DNA of 64,000 bases from Pseudomonas guangdongensis (GTDB lineage Bacteria > Pseudomonadota > Gammaproteobacteria > Pseudomonadales > Pseudomonadaceae), in contig NZ_LT629780.1 of the NCBI RefSeq assembly GCF_900105885.1, positions 496,001-560,000 on the forward strand, written 5' to 3'. The notes below the pieces were generated by a model. It did no database searches. It was not told the origin of the DNA and worked only from the letters and a program-made list of their open reading frames with translations. Position numbers and translations under genes: made by a program. Positions 1-7,575 of the stretch are shown here, piece by piece. Within the stretch, counting starts at the first letter, position 1. Each line of letters starts with the position of its first letter.

Positions 1-573
1 GGCGAGGAACGACAGGCCGTTGAGCGCGAAGCACAGCGCCTCGCTGGTCAGCGCCAGCAGCACGCCGGCCAGCGGCGGGCCGACGAAGCGCCCGGCGTTG
101 AACAGCATGGCGTTGAGCGCCAGGGCGTTGGGCAGGTCTTCGCGACGGCCGACGAAACTGCCGATCAGCGACTGGCGCAGCGGCGTGTCGAAGGCATTCA
201 GCACGCCGAGCAGCAGCGACATGGCGACGATCAGCGCCGGGCCGATCAGCTCGAAGGCGGTCAGCCCGGCCAGCACCAGCGCCTGCACGGCGAGGATGCC
301 CTGCACGGCGATCAGCAGGCGGCGCTTGTCGTGACGGTCGGTCCAGGCGCCGGCCAGAGGGCCGACGATCAGTTGCGGCAGCAGCGCGGCGAAGGTGGTG
401 ACGCCGAGCAGCGCCACCGAGCCGGTGAGCCGGTAGATCAGCCAGGACAGCGCGACCTGCTGGATCCAGCTACCGAGGATCGACACCGCCTGACCGGCGA
501 AATACAGGCGGAAATTGGCGTGCTGCAGCGCACGCACGGCGACCGGCCACTGGCGATCGGCGGAAGAAGTCAC
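1..573 (-). CDS. MFS transporter, EntS-like (N-terminal part, cut by window edge)
   Basis: Partial gene: its N-terminal 191 codons are here and the rest lies left of the window. The product begins VTSSADRQWPVAVRAL and shows alternating hydrophobic helices with the loop motif GPLAGAWTDRHDKRRLL between helices 2 and 3, the usual MFS signature. The motif GLLVG-type spacing and the NALALNAMLFNAGRFVGP stretch are typical of the MFS_3 / enterobactin-exporter-like group. It is therefore a likely inner-membrane proton-driven exporter of unknown substrate. I chose the GTG at 573 because a strong ribosome site (AGGAGG) lies 6 bases upstream. No adjacent siderophore genes are visible, so the substrate cannot be inferred. 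Confidence 0.8.
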   Translation of the reverse strand, partial: MTSSADRQWPVAVRALQHANFRLYFAGQAVSILGSWIQQVALSWLIYRLTGSVALLGVTTFAALLPQLIVGPLAGAWTDRHDKRRLLIAVQGILAVQALVLAGLTAFELIGPALIVAMSLLLGVLNAFDTPLRQSLIGSFVGRREDLPNALALNAMLFNAGRFVGPPLAGVLLALTSEALCFALNGLSFLA

Positions 574-745
574 GGCGCCTCCTGCGGTAAGCGGGCCGCC
601 CCTGGCAGCATCGCAAGAAGGAAAAAAGCCGCCGCCCGCAAAGAAGACACCCACAAGTGCCCGGGCGGCAGCAGATGTTTAACATCTTAATGGTTGTCCG
701 GCGCCGGCGCCAGCCCTGTGCGCCCGCAGCACCCGGCCGGCCACG

Positions 746-777
746 AAAAAGGGCCATGCATCGCTGCATGGCCCTTT
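746..777 (-). terminator. Rho-independent terminator of hpaC
   Basis: A perfect 13-base stem (748-760 with 765-777, loop TCGC) is followed on the minus strand by a run of U residues (the AAAAA at 746-750 on the plus strand). It lies 23 bases after the hpaC stop codon. Confidence 0.85.
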
Positions 778-800
778 GCGGTAACGCTCGGCGCCTGTAC

Positions 801-1310
801 TCAGGCAGCGCGCTCGACGCGGCGGAAGGCGCGGCTGAAGTACACCAGGCTGTCGCCTTCCTCGCGCACGTGGATGTCGTCCAGCTCGACCAGCAGCACC
901 GAGTGGGTGCCGATCTCCTGGCTCTCGACGATGCGGCCCTGCAGGTTGGCCAGCGCGCCTTCCAGCACCGGCAGGCCTTCGCTGCCGGTGGTCCACGGAT
1001 CGAGGGCGAAACGCTCCTCCATCGCCACCCCGGTCATCCCGGCGAAGTGCTTGGCGGCTTCTTCCTGCTCGCCGGACAGCACGTTGACGCACAGGCGGCC
1101 GTTGGCCTTGAACACCGCGTTCATCGCGCTGTTGCGGTTGACGCAGACCATCAGGGTCGGCGGGGTATCGGTCACCGAGCACACCGCGGTGGCGGTGATG
1201 CCGCAACGGCCGGCTTCGCCGTCGGTGGTGATGATGTTCACCGCGGCGCTCATGTGCGCCATGGCATTGCGGAAGGCGAGCTGCTTGGGATCGAGCGGCG
1301 ACTGGGACAT
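801..1310 (-). CDS. hpaC: 4-hydroxyphenylacetate 3-monooxygenase reductase component (flavin reductase)
   Basis: 169-residue flavin reductase of the HpaC family, which uses NADH to supply free reduced FAD to the HpaB oxygenase. The stretches SAAVNIITTDGEAG, GITATAVCSVTDTPPTLMVC and AGMTGVAMEERF match what I recall of the 170-residue E. coli HpaC along its length, so the family call is strong. The start MSQSPLDPKQ at 1310 is preceded by AGGAG at a good distance; a longer frame to 1436 lacks a ribosome site and does not resemble the family. No hpaB lies beside it, so it either serves an oxygenase encoded elsewhere or another two-component monooxygenase. The gene stands alone, with its own terminator downstream. 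Confidence 0.88.
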   Translation of the reverse strand: MSQSPLDPKQLAFRNAMAHMSAAVNIITTDGEAGRCGITATAVCSVTDTPPTLMVCVNRNSAMNAVFKANGRLCVNVLSGEQEEAAKHFAGMTGVAMEERFALDPWTTGSEGLPVLEGALANLQGRIVESQEIGTHSVLLVELDDIHVREEGDSLVYFSRAFRRVERAA

Positions 1311-1617
1311 GTGGGTAACTCCTGGCGCAAGGTTGTGGGCCGGGGAAAGGCTTCCCGCGACCGGCGGCGTCGCTGGCGGACGCTTTCGAAAGGGCGTGCT
1401 CCAAGTGTAACGACTCGGTGCGCTTTCCCCAATCATGAATATCTAAACGAATCTGCAGAATGTCTTTTCCGCGCTTTGACTTGCACTTTTCACAGACTGG
1501 CGCCGCAGCGGCCGGACGCCTCGGGAAGCCTGCCCGCGCGGCAATAACGGGCACGCGCCGCACCCGCAGCGCCCAGGGCACCGGACTCCCCGGCCGGGCC
1601 GCGGCGGCCCCGTGGGC

Positions 1618-1648
1618 TTGCCCCCGTCACGGGAACTCGTGCTAGAGT
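1618..1648 (+). promoter_or_regulatory. Candidate sigma-70 promoter of the tyrS leader
   Basis: TTGCCC at 1618-1623 and TAGAGT at 1643-1648 (spacing 19, or 17 to GCTAGA) form a plausible promoter. If correct, transcription starts within a few bases of the leader-peptide ATG at 1657, so the leader transcript would be nearly leaderless. This is a visual match only. Confidence 0.4.
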
Positions 1649-1656
1649 CCGCCCCC

Positions 1657-1722
1657 ATGAACCTGTTAACGATTTCCCGCGTCCGCTATTACGCCTATTA
1701 CCGCACCTCACCGAGGCGGTAG
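1657..1722 (+). CDS. Tyrosine-rich leader peptide of tyrS (21 residues)
   Basis: A short frame encodes [21 protein letters not shown] and then TAG. Four Tyr codons fall within five (TAT TAC GCC TAT TAC, 1687-1701), immediately ahead of a set of competing hairpins and a terminator, and the next gene is tyrosyl-tRNA synthetase. This is the standard architecture of ribosome-mediated attenuation, as with PheM before pheST. When charged tRNA-Tyr is short, a ribosome stalled on the Tyr codons would leave the downstream segments free to form the antiterminator. There is no clear Shine-Dalgarno sequence before the ATG; translation may start on a near-leaderless transcript. The peptide is too short to be called by ordinary gene finders. 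Confidence 0.75.
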   Translation: MNLLTISRVRYYAYYRTSPRR

Positions 1723-1769
1723 GCGCGTACGCGCATCCGATCCGCCTGAGGCGGACCGGATCGTCTTTT
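1692..1769 (+). promoter_or_regulatory. Attenuator: pause hairpin, antiterminator and terminator before tyrS
   Basis: Three mutually exclusive pairings can be drawn. Segment 1:2 pairs CGCCTA..CCGC (about 1694-1704) with GCGGTAGGCG (1716-1725). Segment 2:3 pairs AGGCGG (1714-1719) with CCGCCT (1742-1747), with extra help from CCTCA (1706-1710) and TGAGG (1747-1751). Segment 3:4 is the terminator: 1735-1746 with 1750-1761 (12-base stem, one mismatch, loop TGA) followed by CGTCTTTT ending at 1769. The Tyr codons of the leader peptide lie in segment 1. The logic is as in trp and phe attenuators; it is inferred from sequence only. Confidence 0.72.
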
Positions 1770-1814
1770 CCACAGTCTCCTCAGGCGTTTCGCCATTCCC
1801 CCAAGGAGACTGCA

Positions 1815-3053
1815 ATGCCCCCGATCGACACCGACCTGCTCGCCCTGCTCGAAGAGCGCGGCTTCGTCCACCAGCACACCGACGCCGACGGCCTGCGCGC
1901 CGCCTTCGCCCGTGGCCCGCTGACCGCCTACCTCGGCTTCGACGCCACCGCCGACAGCCTGCACGTCGGCCACCTGCAGGGCCTGATGCTGATGCGCTGG
2001 CTGCAGCACGCCGGGCACAAGCCGCTGCTGCTGATCGGCGGCGCCACCACGCGGATCGGCGACCCGAGCTTCCGCGACAGCAGCCGGCCGATGCTCGATG
2101 ACGCCACCATCGCCGCCAACATGCGCGGCATCGAGAGCGCCTTCCGCCGCTACCTGCGCCTGGGCGACGGCGCCAGCGACGCCCAGGTGGTGGACAACGC
2201 CGACTGGCTGGACGGCCTCGGCTACCTGGAGTTCCTCAACCGCGTCGGCCGCCACTTCAGCGTCAACCGCCTGCTGACCTTCGACGCGGTGCGCAGCCGC
2301 CTGGAGCACTCGCTGTCGTTCCAGGAGTTCGGCTACACCCTGCTGCAGGCCTACGACTTCACCGAACTGGCGCGCCGCCATGGCTGCACCCTGCAGATCG
2401 GCGGCGCCGACCAGTGGGCCAACATCATCAACGGCGTCGAGCTGTCGCGCCGCCAGGACGGCCCGCAGCTGTACGGCCTGACCATGCCGCTGCTGACCAC
2501 CAGCGACGGCCGCAAGATGGGCAAGTCGGCGCAGGGTGCGGTGTGGCTCAACGCCGAGCGTCTGGCGCCGTTCGACTTCTGGCAGTTCTGGCGCAACTGC
2601 GACGACCGCGACGTCGGCCGCTTCCTCGCCCTGTTCAGCGAGCTGCCGATGGCCGAGGTGCGCCGCCTCGGCGCGCTGCAGGGCGCCGAGCTGAACGAGG
2701 CGAAGATCGTGCTGGCCAACGAGGCCACCCGCCTCGGTCACGGCGAGGCGGCCGCCCAGGCGGCGGCCAACGCCGCGCGCGGGGTGTTCGACGGCGCCGC
2801 CGGGCTCGACGGTCTGCCGACCCTGCACCTCGCCCCCGCCCGGCTGGCCGCCGGAGTGAGCCTCGCCGAACTGGCCGTGGAAGCCGGCCTGGCCGCCTCG
2901 CGCAGCGCCGCGCGGCGCCTGGCCGCCGGCGGCGGCCTGCGCCTGGACGGCGTGGCGGTCAGCGATGCCGAGCAGCCGCTGGACGGTACGAGCGGCGAAT
3001 GGCGGCTGTCGGCCGGGCGCAAGCAGCATGTGCGCATCGCCCTCGCTCGCTGA
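1815..3053 (+). CDS. tyrS: Tyrosyl-tRNA synthetase
   Basis: 412-residue class Ib aminoacyl-tRNA synthetase that charges tRNA-Tyr. The HIGH-type motif is HVGH (residues 50-53), the KMSKS-type loop is KMGKS (234-238), and the Tyr-binding region QIGGADQW is at 194-201. The C-terminal part (about 345-412) is an S4 RNA-binding domain ending in DGVAVSD...[12 protein letters not shown]. Length and motifs fit the long-HIGH-gap TyrRS form of Pseudomonas; many pseudomonads carry two TyrRS genes, and I cannot tell whether this is the only one. The start ATG at 1815 follows AAGGAG. A tyrosine attenuator lies in the 5' leader, so expression should rise when charged tRNA-Tyr falls. Confidence 0.95.
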   Translation: MPPIDTDLLALLEERGFVHQHTDADGLRAAFARGPLTAYLGFDATADSLHVGHLQGLMLMRWLQHAGHKPLLLIGGATTRIGDPSFRDSSRPMLDDATIAANMRGIESAFRRYLRLGDGASDAQVVDNADWLDGLGYLEFLNRVGRHFSVNRLLTFDAVRSRLEHSLSFQEFGYTLLQAYDFTELARRHGCTLQIGGADQWANIINGVELSRRQDGPQLYGLTMPLLTTSDGRKMGKSAQGAVWLNAERLAPFDFWQFWRNCDDRDVGRFLALFSELPMAEVRRLGALQGAELNEAKIVLANEATRLGHGEAAAQAAANAARGVFDGAAGLDGLPTLHLAPARLAAGVSLAELAVEAGLAASRSAARRLAAGGGLRLDGVAVSDAEQPLDGTSGEWRLSAGRKQHVRIALAR

Positions 3054-3063
3054 GTCGTCCCGC

Positions 3064-3090
3064 GCCGCCCGCCCTCTTGCGGCGGGCGGC
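3064..3090 (+). terminator. GC-rich hairpin after tyrS
   Basis: A perfect 10-base stem (3064-3073 with 3081-3090) starts 11 bases after the tyrS stop. No U-run follows, so it is a weak or Rho-assisted terminator at best. Confidence 0.4.
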
Positions 3091-3095
3091 CAGGC

Positions 3096-3136
3096 AAAAA
3101 AAGACCCGCGACGTCGCTGCCGTGACGTCGCGGGTC
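3096..3136 (-). terminator. Terminator of the minus-strand aldehyde dehydrogenase
   Basis: A perfect 13-base stem pairs 3103-3115 with 3124-3136. The seven A residues at 3096-3102 make a U-run for minus-strand transcripts, so it chiefly ends the gene at 3278-4780; it may also stop tyrS read-through. Confidence 0.75.
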
Positions 3137-3277
3137 AAATCTCGCTGACGGAATAACACTGCGCCTCCCTGGCTGCGCGCGGCGGCGCGGTGTGGCGGCC
3201 GGGAATGGCCTGCCAGAAGCACCGCCAGCGCTCCCTGATGGCACCGCAGCGGCTGCCCGGCCGCTGCGCAGCCGTCC

Positions 3278-4780
3278 TCAGTAGGCGATGCACACCGACT
3301 TGAGTTCGGTGAACGCCTCCACCGCACCGCGACCGAATTCGCGGCCGATGCCCGACTGCTTGTGGCCGCCGAACGGCAGGTTGGGGTCCAGCGGCACATG
3401 GCTGTTGACCCACACGGTGCCGGCCTGGATCTGCGGAATCAGGTTCATCGCCTGGCCCAGATCGTTGGTCCACAGGCTGGCGGCCAGGCCGTACTGGCTG
3501 TCGTTGACCATCGCCATGGCCTGCTCGATGCTGTCGTAGGCCAGCACCGAGAGCACCGGACCGAAGATTTCCTCGCGCGCGGCGGACATGCCCTGCTCGA
3601 CATCGCCGAGCACCGTGGGCGCCACGAAGTAGCCCGGCAGCTCCGGCGCGCCGCCGCCGGTCAGCACCCGCGCACCCTCGGCGCGGGCCTTGTCGAGATG
3701 GCCGAGCACGCTGGCCTGCTGACGCCGCGACACCAGCGGATTGATCTGCGCCTCGGGGTCCATGCCGGCGCCGATGCGCATGCCCTGCACCGCCGCGGCC
3801 AGCGCCTCGGCGAATTCGGCGCAGCGCGCGCGCGGCAGGTAGATGCGCGAGGCGGCGGCGCACACCTGGCCCTGGTTGAGCAGCCCGCCCATCAGCGCGC
3901 CGCCCACCGCCTTGTCCAGATCGGCGTCGGGCAGGACCAGCATCGGGTTCTTGCCGCCCAGCTCCAGCGAGAAGCGCGTCATGTTCTGCAGGGCGGCCAC
4001 GCCGATCTGCTTGCCCACCGCAGTGGAGCCGGTGAACGACACCTTGCTCACCCGCGGATCGCTGACCAGCGCGGCGCCGGCCAGCGCGCCGCGGCCGACC
4101 ACCACGTTGAGCACTCCCGGCGGAATCCCCGCCGCGATGGCCAGCTCGGCCAGGCGCAGGGCGGTCAGCGGGGTTTCGTCGGCCGGCTTGATGACGATGG
4201 TGCAGCCGGCGGCCAGCGCCGGGACGATCTTCCAGATGGCGATCATCAGCGGGAAGTTCCACGGCACGATGCCGACCACCACCCCCGCCGGCTCGCGGCG
4301 GGTGTAGGCGTTGTAGCGGGTGCCGGGCGGGATCGGGATCGACACGTCGAGGGTCTGCCCCTCGATCTTGGTCGCCCAGCCGGCCATGTAGCGCATGTAC
4401 TCCACCGAGGCGCCGACCTCGATGGCGCGGGCGATGTGGATCGACTTGCCCTGGTTGAGGGTTTCCAGCTGCGCCAGCTCCTCGCCGTGGGCCTCGACCA
4501 CCTCGGCGAAGCGCAGCAGGATGCGCTCGCGGTCGGCCGGGCGCAGGCCGCTCCACACGCCGCTGCGGAAGGCGCGCTGCGCCGAATCCAGCGCCAGCTC
4601 GACCTCGGCGGCGCCGGCCATCAGCAGTTCGCTGAGCGGCGCGCCACTGGCCGGGTTGTAGACCTCGACCCGCTCGCCGGCATGTTCGGCAAGCGGCGCA
4701 CCGTCGACGAACGAGGTGTGCCGGCGCTGGAGGAAGGCGCTCACCTGGGCGAGCGGTTCGATAAGGGCGGGACGGGTCAT
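3278..4780 (-). CDS. Aldehyde dehydrogenase, phenylacetaldehyde dehydrogenase type (FeaB/PadA-like)
   Basis: 500-residue NAD-dependent aldehyde dehydrogenase. The catalytic Cys is in NQGQVCAAA (residue 307), the general-base Glu in ELGGK (273), and PWNFP (173-177) and FTGS (249-252) mark the cofactor fold. Overall the sequence resembles FeaB / PadA enzymes, which oxidise phenylacetaldehyde or 4-hydroxyphenylacetaldehyde to the acid, but ALDH specificity cannot be read reliably from motifs. Support comes from a FeaR-like AraC regulator about 3 kb away and from HpaC genes in the window. The ATG at 4780 is preceded by GGAG; an extension to 4831 lacks one. An SDR gene lies 150 bases upstream on the same strand. 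Confidence 0.85.
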   Translation of the reverse strand: MTRPALIEPLAQVSAFLQRRHTSFVDGAPLAEHAGERVEVYNPASGAPLSELLMAGAAEVELALDSAQRAFRSGVWSGLRPADRERILLRFAEVVEAHGEELAQLETLNQGKSIHIARAIEVGASVEYMRYMAGWATKIEGQTLDVSIPIPPGTRYNAYTRREPAGVVVGIVPWNFPLMIAIWKIVPALAAGCTIVIKPADETPLTALRLAELAIAAGIPPGVLNVVVGRGALAGAALVSDPRVSKVSFTGSTAVGKQIGVAALQNMTRFSLELGGKNPMLVLPDADLDKAVGGALMGGLLNQGQVCAAASRIYLPRARCAEFAEALAAAVQGMRIGAGMDPEAQINPLVSRRQQASVLGHLDKARAEGARVLTGGGAPELPGYFVAPTVLGDVEQGMSAAREEIFGPVLSVLAYDSIEQAMAMVNDSQYGLAASLWTNDLGQAMNLIPQIQAGTVWVNSHVPLDPNLPFGGHKQSGIGREFGRGAVEAFTELKSVCIAY

Positions 4781-4930
4781 GGGCTTACTCCGGATCGGGA
4801 CCGGGCGCGGCTCCGCGGCGTGCAGGCGCACGCGGCGGAGCCGCGCCGTATGCCTTGATCATAGACAGCCCCCCGCCGCACGCCTTGCCCGAGACTGCCA
4901 ACCTTCTTGACTGGCTGTGCCGCCGGCGCG

Positions 4931-5623
4931 CTACCAGGGCAGCGTCTGTCCCTGATGGTCGACGAAGCGGCAGTCGCGCCGCCCGGCGGCCGCCTCGATC
5001 ACCGCCAGCAGGCCGCCGACGCTCTGCTCGACGCTCAGCGGCGCCGCCGCGCCGCCCATGTCGGTCTGCACCCAGCCCGGATGCAGCGCCAGCAGGGCGA
5101 ACTCGCGGCGTTCGCCGAGCTGCGCCGACCAGGACAGCAGCAGGCTGTTGAGCGCCGCCTTGCTCGCCGCATACAGCGGCATCTCGGCGCCGGGGCTGAG
5201 CTGCAGGCTGGCCATTGCCGAACTGGTGCAGGCCAGCACGCCATCCGCTGCCAGGCGCGGCGCCAGGGTGCGCGCCAGGCGCAGCGGGGCGATGGCGTTG
5301 CTGACGAACAGCTCGGCGATCTCGGCGTCGTCGGCGCCCAACACGTCCTGGGCCGCCGGGCCGTAGACCCCGGCATTGAGCAGCAGGCGGTCGAGGGTGG
5401 CGCTGCCCAGCTGGGCGTCGATCCGCGCCGCGGCCCCGGCGGCATTGAGGTCGCCGGCGAGGATCTGCAGGCGTTCGCCGTACTGCTCGGCCAGCGCCTG
5501 CAGGCCGGGCGCGGCGGCGGGGTTGCGGGCCACGGCGAAGACCCGCTCGCCGCGCTGCAGATAGGCCTGGGTCAGCCCCAGACCGATACCGCGCGAGGCG
5601 CCGGTGACGAGAACGTTGAGCAT
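4931..5623 (-). CDS. Short-chain dehydrogenase/reductase (SDR)
   Basis: 230-residue classical SDR. It has the nucleotide-binding TGASRGIG (residues 7-14), NAG (83-85), the catalytic Ser in SSAMAS (134-139) and YAASK with Tyr151 and Lys155. Such proteins are cytoplasmic NAD(P)-dependent oxidoreductases; this short form resembles the carbonyl-reductase / C-factor-like group. The substrate is unknown. The start at 5623 follows GGAGGT. It lies between the aldehyde dehydrogenase and the porin on the same strand, so it may share their role in aromatic or aldehyde metabolism, though no operon is proven. Confidence 0.85.
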   Translation of the reverse strand: MLNVLVTGASRGIGLGLTQAYLQRGERVFAVARNPAAAPGLQALAEQYGERLQILAGDLNAAGAAARIDAQLGSATLDRLLLNAGVYGPAAQDVLGADDAEIAELFVSNAIAPLRLARTLAPRLAADGVLACTSSAMASLQLSPGAEMPLYAASKAALNSLLLSWSAQLGERREFALLALHPGWVQTDMGGAAAPLSVEQSVGGLLAVIEAAAGRRDCRFVDHQGQTLPW

Positions 5624-5799
5624 GGAAACCTCCGGAAATCGGGAACGGTTTCACAGCGTAGCAGGCGCCGGCCGCGCAGCGCGCGATGCAGATCGGTGGC
5701 CGGGCCGCCGCGCAGAGCCGCCGGCCGCCCCGGATGACGCCGGCAAGGGACAGCCGGCCCGCCCGTTGCCGCGGGTCGGGCCGGCCGAGGGTGACGCGG

Positions 5800-7143
5800 T
5801 CAGAAGAAGGTGACGAACATCAGCTGGCTGTACAGGTTGGTGCCGCTGCCGCCGAGCTGCACGCCGCCGTTGTCGGCGCTGCGCTCGGGCTGGTAGAGGC
5901 CGAGCAGCGGGCTGATCAGCAGGTGGTCGTTGACCATCCACTCGGCGTACAGGTCCAGTTCGCGGCCGCCGAGATCGCCGAGGTTCTTGTCGATGCTGTC
6001 GAAGTCGAAGTACAGCGCGCCGACTGTGACGCTGTCCAGCGGCGTGGCCTTGAGGCCGACGTGATGGACGCGGGTGTTGCTGTTGAACGGGCCGGCGTAG
6101 TTGGCCGCCACCTCGCCCTGGAACCAGGTGCCGTAGCCGCGGTTGAAGCCGTAGAACAGCGGGTCGAAGGCCTCGGAGAAGCGGCTGTAGCGGTAGGTGG
6201 CGGTCGGCGCCCAGGGCAGCTCGGCGAAGGTCCAGCTGCCTTCCAGATACCAGGCGTTCTCGCGGCCGCTGCTGCGGTCCTGGGTGGCGTACTCGAAGGC
6301 CAGGTTGAGGTTCTCCACGCCAAGTCCGCCGGCGCCGCGCAGGCTGACGGTGTCCATGCCGTCGCGCTCGGCCTGCGCCGGGCTGGCGAAGCGCTCGTTG
6401 ACGTCCAGGCCGCGAATCCAGGTCAGCCCCAGGGTGCCGGGCTCGGCGACGTGTTCGAGAGTGGCGATGGCCAGCTCGGTCTCGGCCTGCGCGCGGCTGT
6501 CGGACTTCAGCCACATCAGGTCGCCGCGCAGGCCCTGCTCGCCGCCCAGGCGCAGCACGGCGGTCTGGTCGAAGGCCTTGCGTGCGGCGATGTAGTAGGC
6601 GCCGCCGCGGTCGTAGTCGTCGCCGAGGTCGACGTCGCCGAAGTTCAGCGAATCGCCGTTGATCAGGAAGCCGTCGCCGATCACCACCTTCTGCCGGCCG
6701 GCGGAGAGGTCGACGCCGTTCTCGCCGAGGGCCGGGAACAGGTTACCGGAACGCCAGCCCAGGTAGGCGTCCTCGACGTCGGTACGCCGCTCGCTGCCCT
6801 CGGTGAAGCCGGCGGCGTCGCCGTCGCCCCAGGTGCCGGAGCTGATCAGGCTGACCGCGCCGTACAGGCTGCCGGCGCCGCCCAGCCCCTGGCTGCCGCT
6901 CAGGCCGTACTTGATGTAGCCCTCGCGCCAGCTGGAGCCGCCGCTGTCGCGGTTGCCGAACAGGGCGTAGTTCTTGCGGCTGTGCATCAGGCCGAAGACC
7001 GCCTCCAGGTCGGCGTTGAGCTGCGTGTCGCCCTGGTTGTACAGCTCGTAGGCATGGGCCGGGGCCAGGCTCAGGCCGCCGAGGGCGACGGCCAGGGCCA
7101 GCGCCAGAGGGGCGCGGCTCGATCCGTGGGTGGTGTGCTTCAT
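5800..7143 (-). CDS. Alginate-export-family (AlgE-like) outer-membrane porin
   Basis: 447-residue outer-membrane beta-barrel. A Sec signal peptide (MKHTTHGSSRAPLALALAVA..., likely cleavage after APAHA at about residue 31) is followed by alternating amphipathic strands and a terminal Phe (QLMFVTFF), the BamA recognition signal. Repeated YLGWRSGNLFPALGENGVDLSAG- and TLGLTWIRGLD-type strands resemble the AlgE/alginate-export fold; many such proteins are not alginate exporters but uptake channels for small substrates. It diverges from a FeaR-like regulator, suggesting it is a channel regulated with a catabolic pathway. Start chosen at 7143 because the signal peptide begins there; GGAG lies 9 bases upstream, next to an A-rich possible Hfq/Crc site. 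Confidence 0.8.
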   Translation of the reverse strand: MKHTTHGSSRAPLALALAVALGGLSLAPAHAYELYNQGDTQLNADLEAVFGLMHSRKNYALFGNRDSGGSSWREGYIKYGLSGSQGLGGAGSLYGAVSLISSGTWGDGDAAGFTEGSERRTDVEDAYLGWRSGNLFPALGENGVDLSAGRQKVVIGDGFLINGDSLNFGDVDLGDDYDRGGAYYIAARKAFDQTAVLRLGGEQGLRGDLMWLKSDSRAQAETELAIATLEHVAEPGTLGLTWIRGLDVNERFASPAQAERDGMDTVSLRGAGGLGVENLNLAFEYATQDRSSGRENAWYLEGSWTFAELPWAPTATYRYSRFSEAFDPLFYGFNRGYGTWFQGEVAANYAGPFNSNTRVHHVGLKATPLDSVTVGALYFDFDSIDKNLGDLGGRELDLYAEWMVNDHLLISPLLGLYQPERSADNGGVQLGGSGTNLYSQLMFVTFF

Positions 7144-7490
7144 GGGGGCAGACTCCGCTTTTGTTATGTCGTTCGAACGCCGTGGGCACCGGTGCGCAGC
7201 CACGGGCACCGGCGCCTGACCGGGCATTAATCCCACAGCCGGCGGGTGGCGGTCTTGTGCCTGCTTGCCAACCGCTTGCTTGTACGCGCCAGCCCAGCAC
7301 CCGGCGAGGGCGCGCGACTCATGCCGGCGATGGGGCGGATTGCGCAGCAGGTATGGCGGATAGGTATAGCCGCGCGCCGCCTCCGGCGCCTGCAACCGGG
7401 CGGAGACGGGGTCGGGACGAGGGTCGGCAGGAGTCCTGCAGTGCAGCGCTGCAGGCGGAACAGCACGGTGCGAGCGCCACCGGGCAGGGC

Positions 7491-7506
7491 TGGCACGAAT
7501 CTGGCT
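7491..7506 (+). promoter_or_regulatory. Candidate sigma-54 promoter of the AraC regulator
   Basis: TGGCACGAATCTGGCT matches the -24/-12 consensus TGGCACG-N4-TTGCW at all but one position, with GG and GC correctly separated by 10 bases. It points toward the regulator at 7576. The predicted start is near 7517. Visual match; GC-rich DNA gives chance hits. Confidence 0.4.
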
Positions 7507-7533
7507 AACATGTTAACAATGCCCCGCCCAGCC

Positions 7534-7541
7534 AATAACAA
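7534..7541 (+). promoter_or_regulatory. Candidate Hfq/Crc (CA) motif in the regulator leader
   Basis: AATAACAA fits the AAYAAYAA-type motif bound by Hfq with Crc in Pseudomonas. It lies about 35 bases before the start codon, inside the transcript predicted from 7517. Translational catabolite repression is inferred. Confidence 0.4.
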
Positions 7542-7575
7542 GCGGCGGCCCACCGCCCACTGCAGGAGGTGCTGC

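Larger units (their letters stand above)
7144..7575. other. Divergent intergenic region between porin and AraC regulator
   Basis: 432 bases without a gene. It contains a candidate sigma-54 promoter (7491-7506), a 10-base palindrome TAACATGTTA (7506-7515), a Crc-type motif (7534-7541) and a palindrome GCACCGGTGC near 7188. The open frames crossing it have no ribosome sites or recognisable products. Confidence 0.7.
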
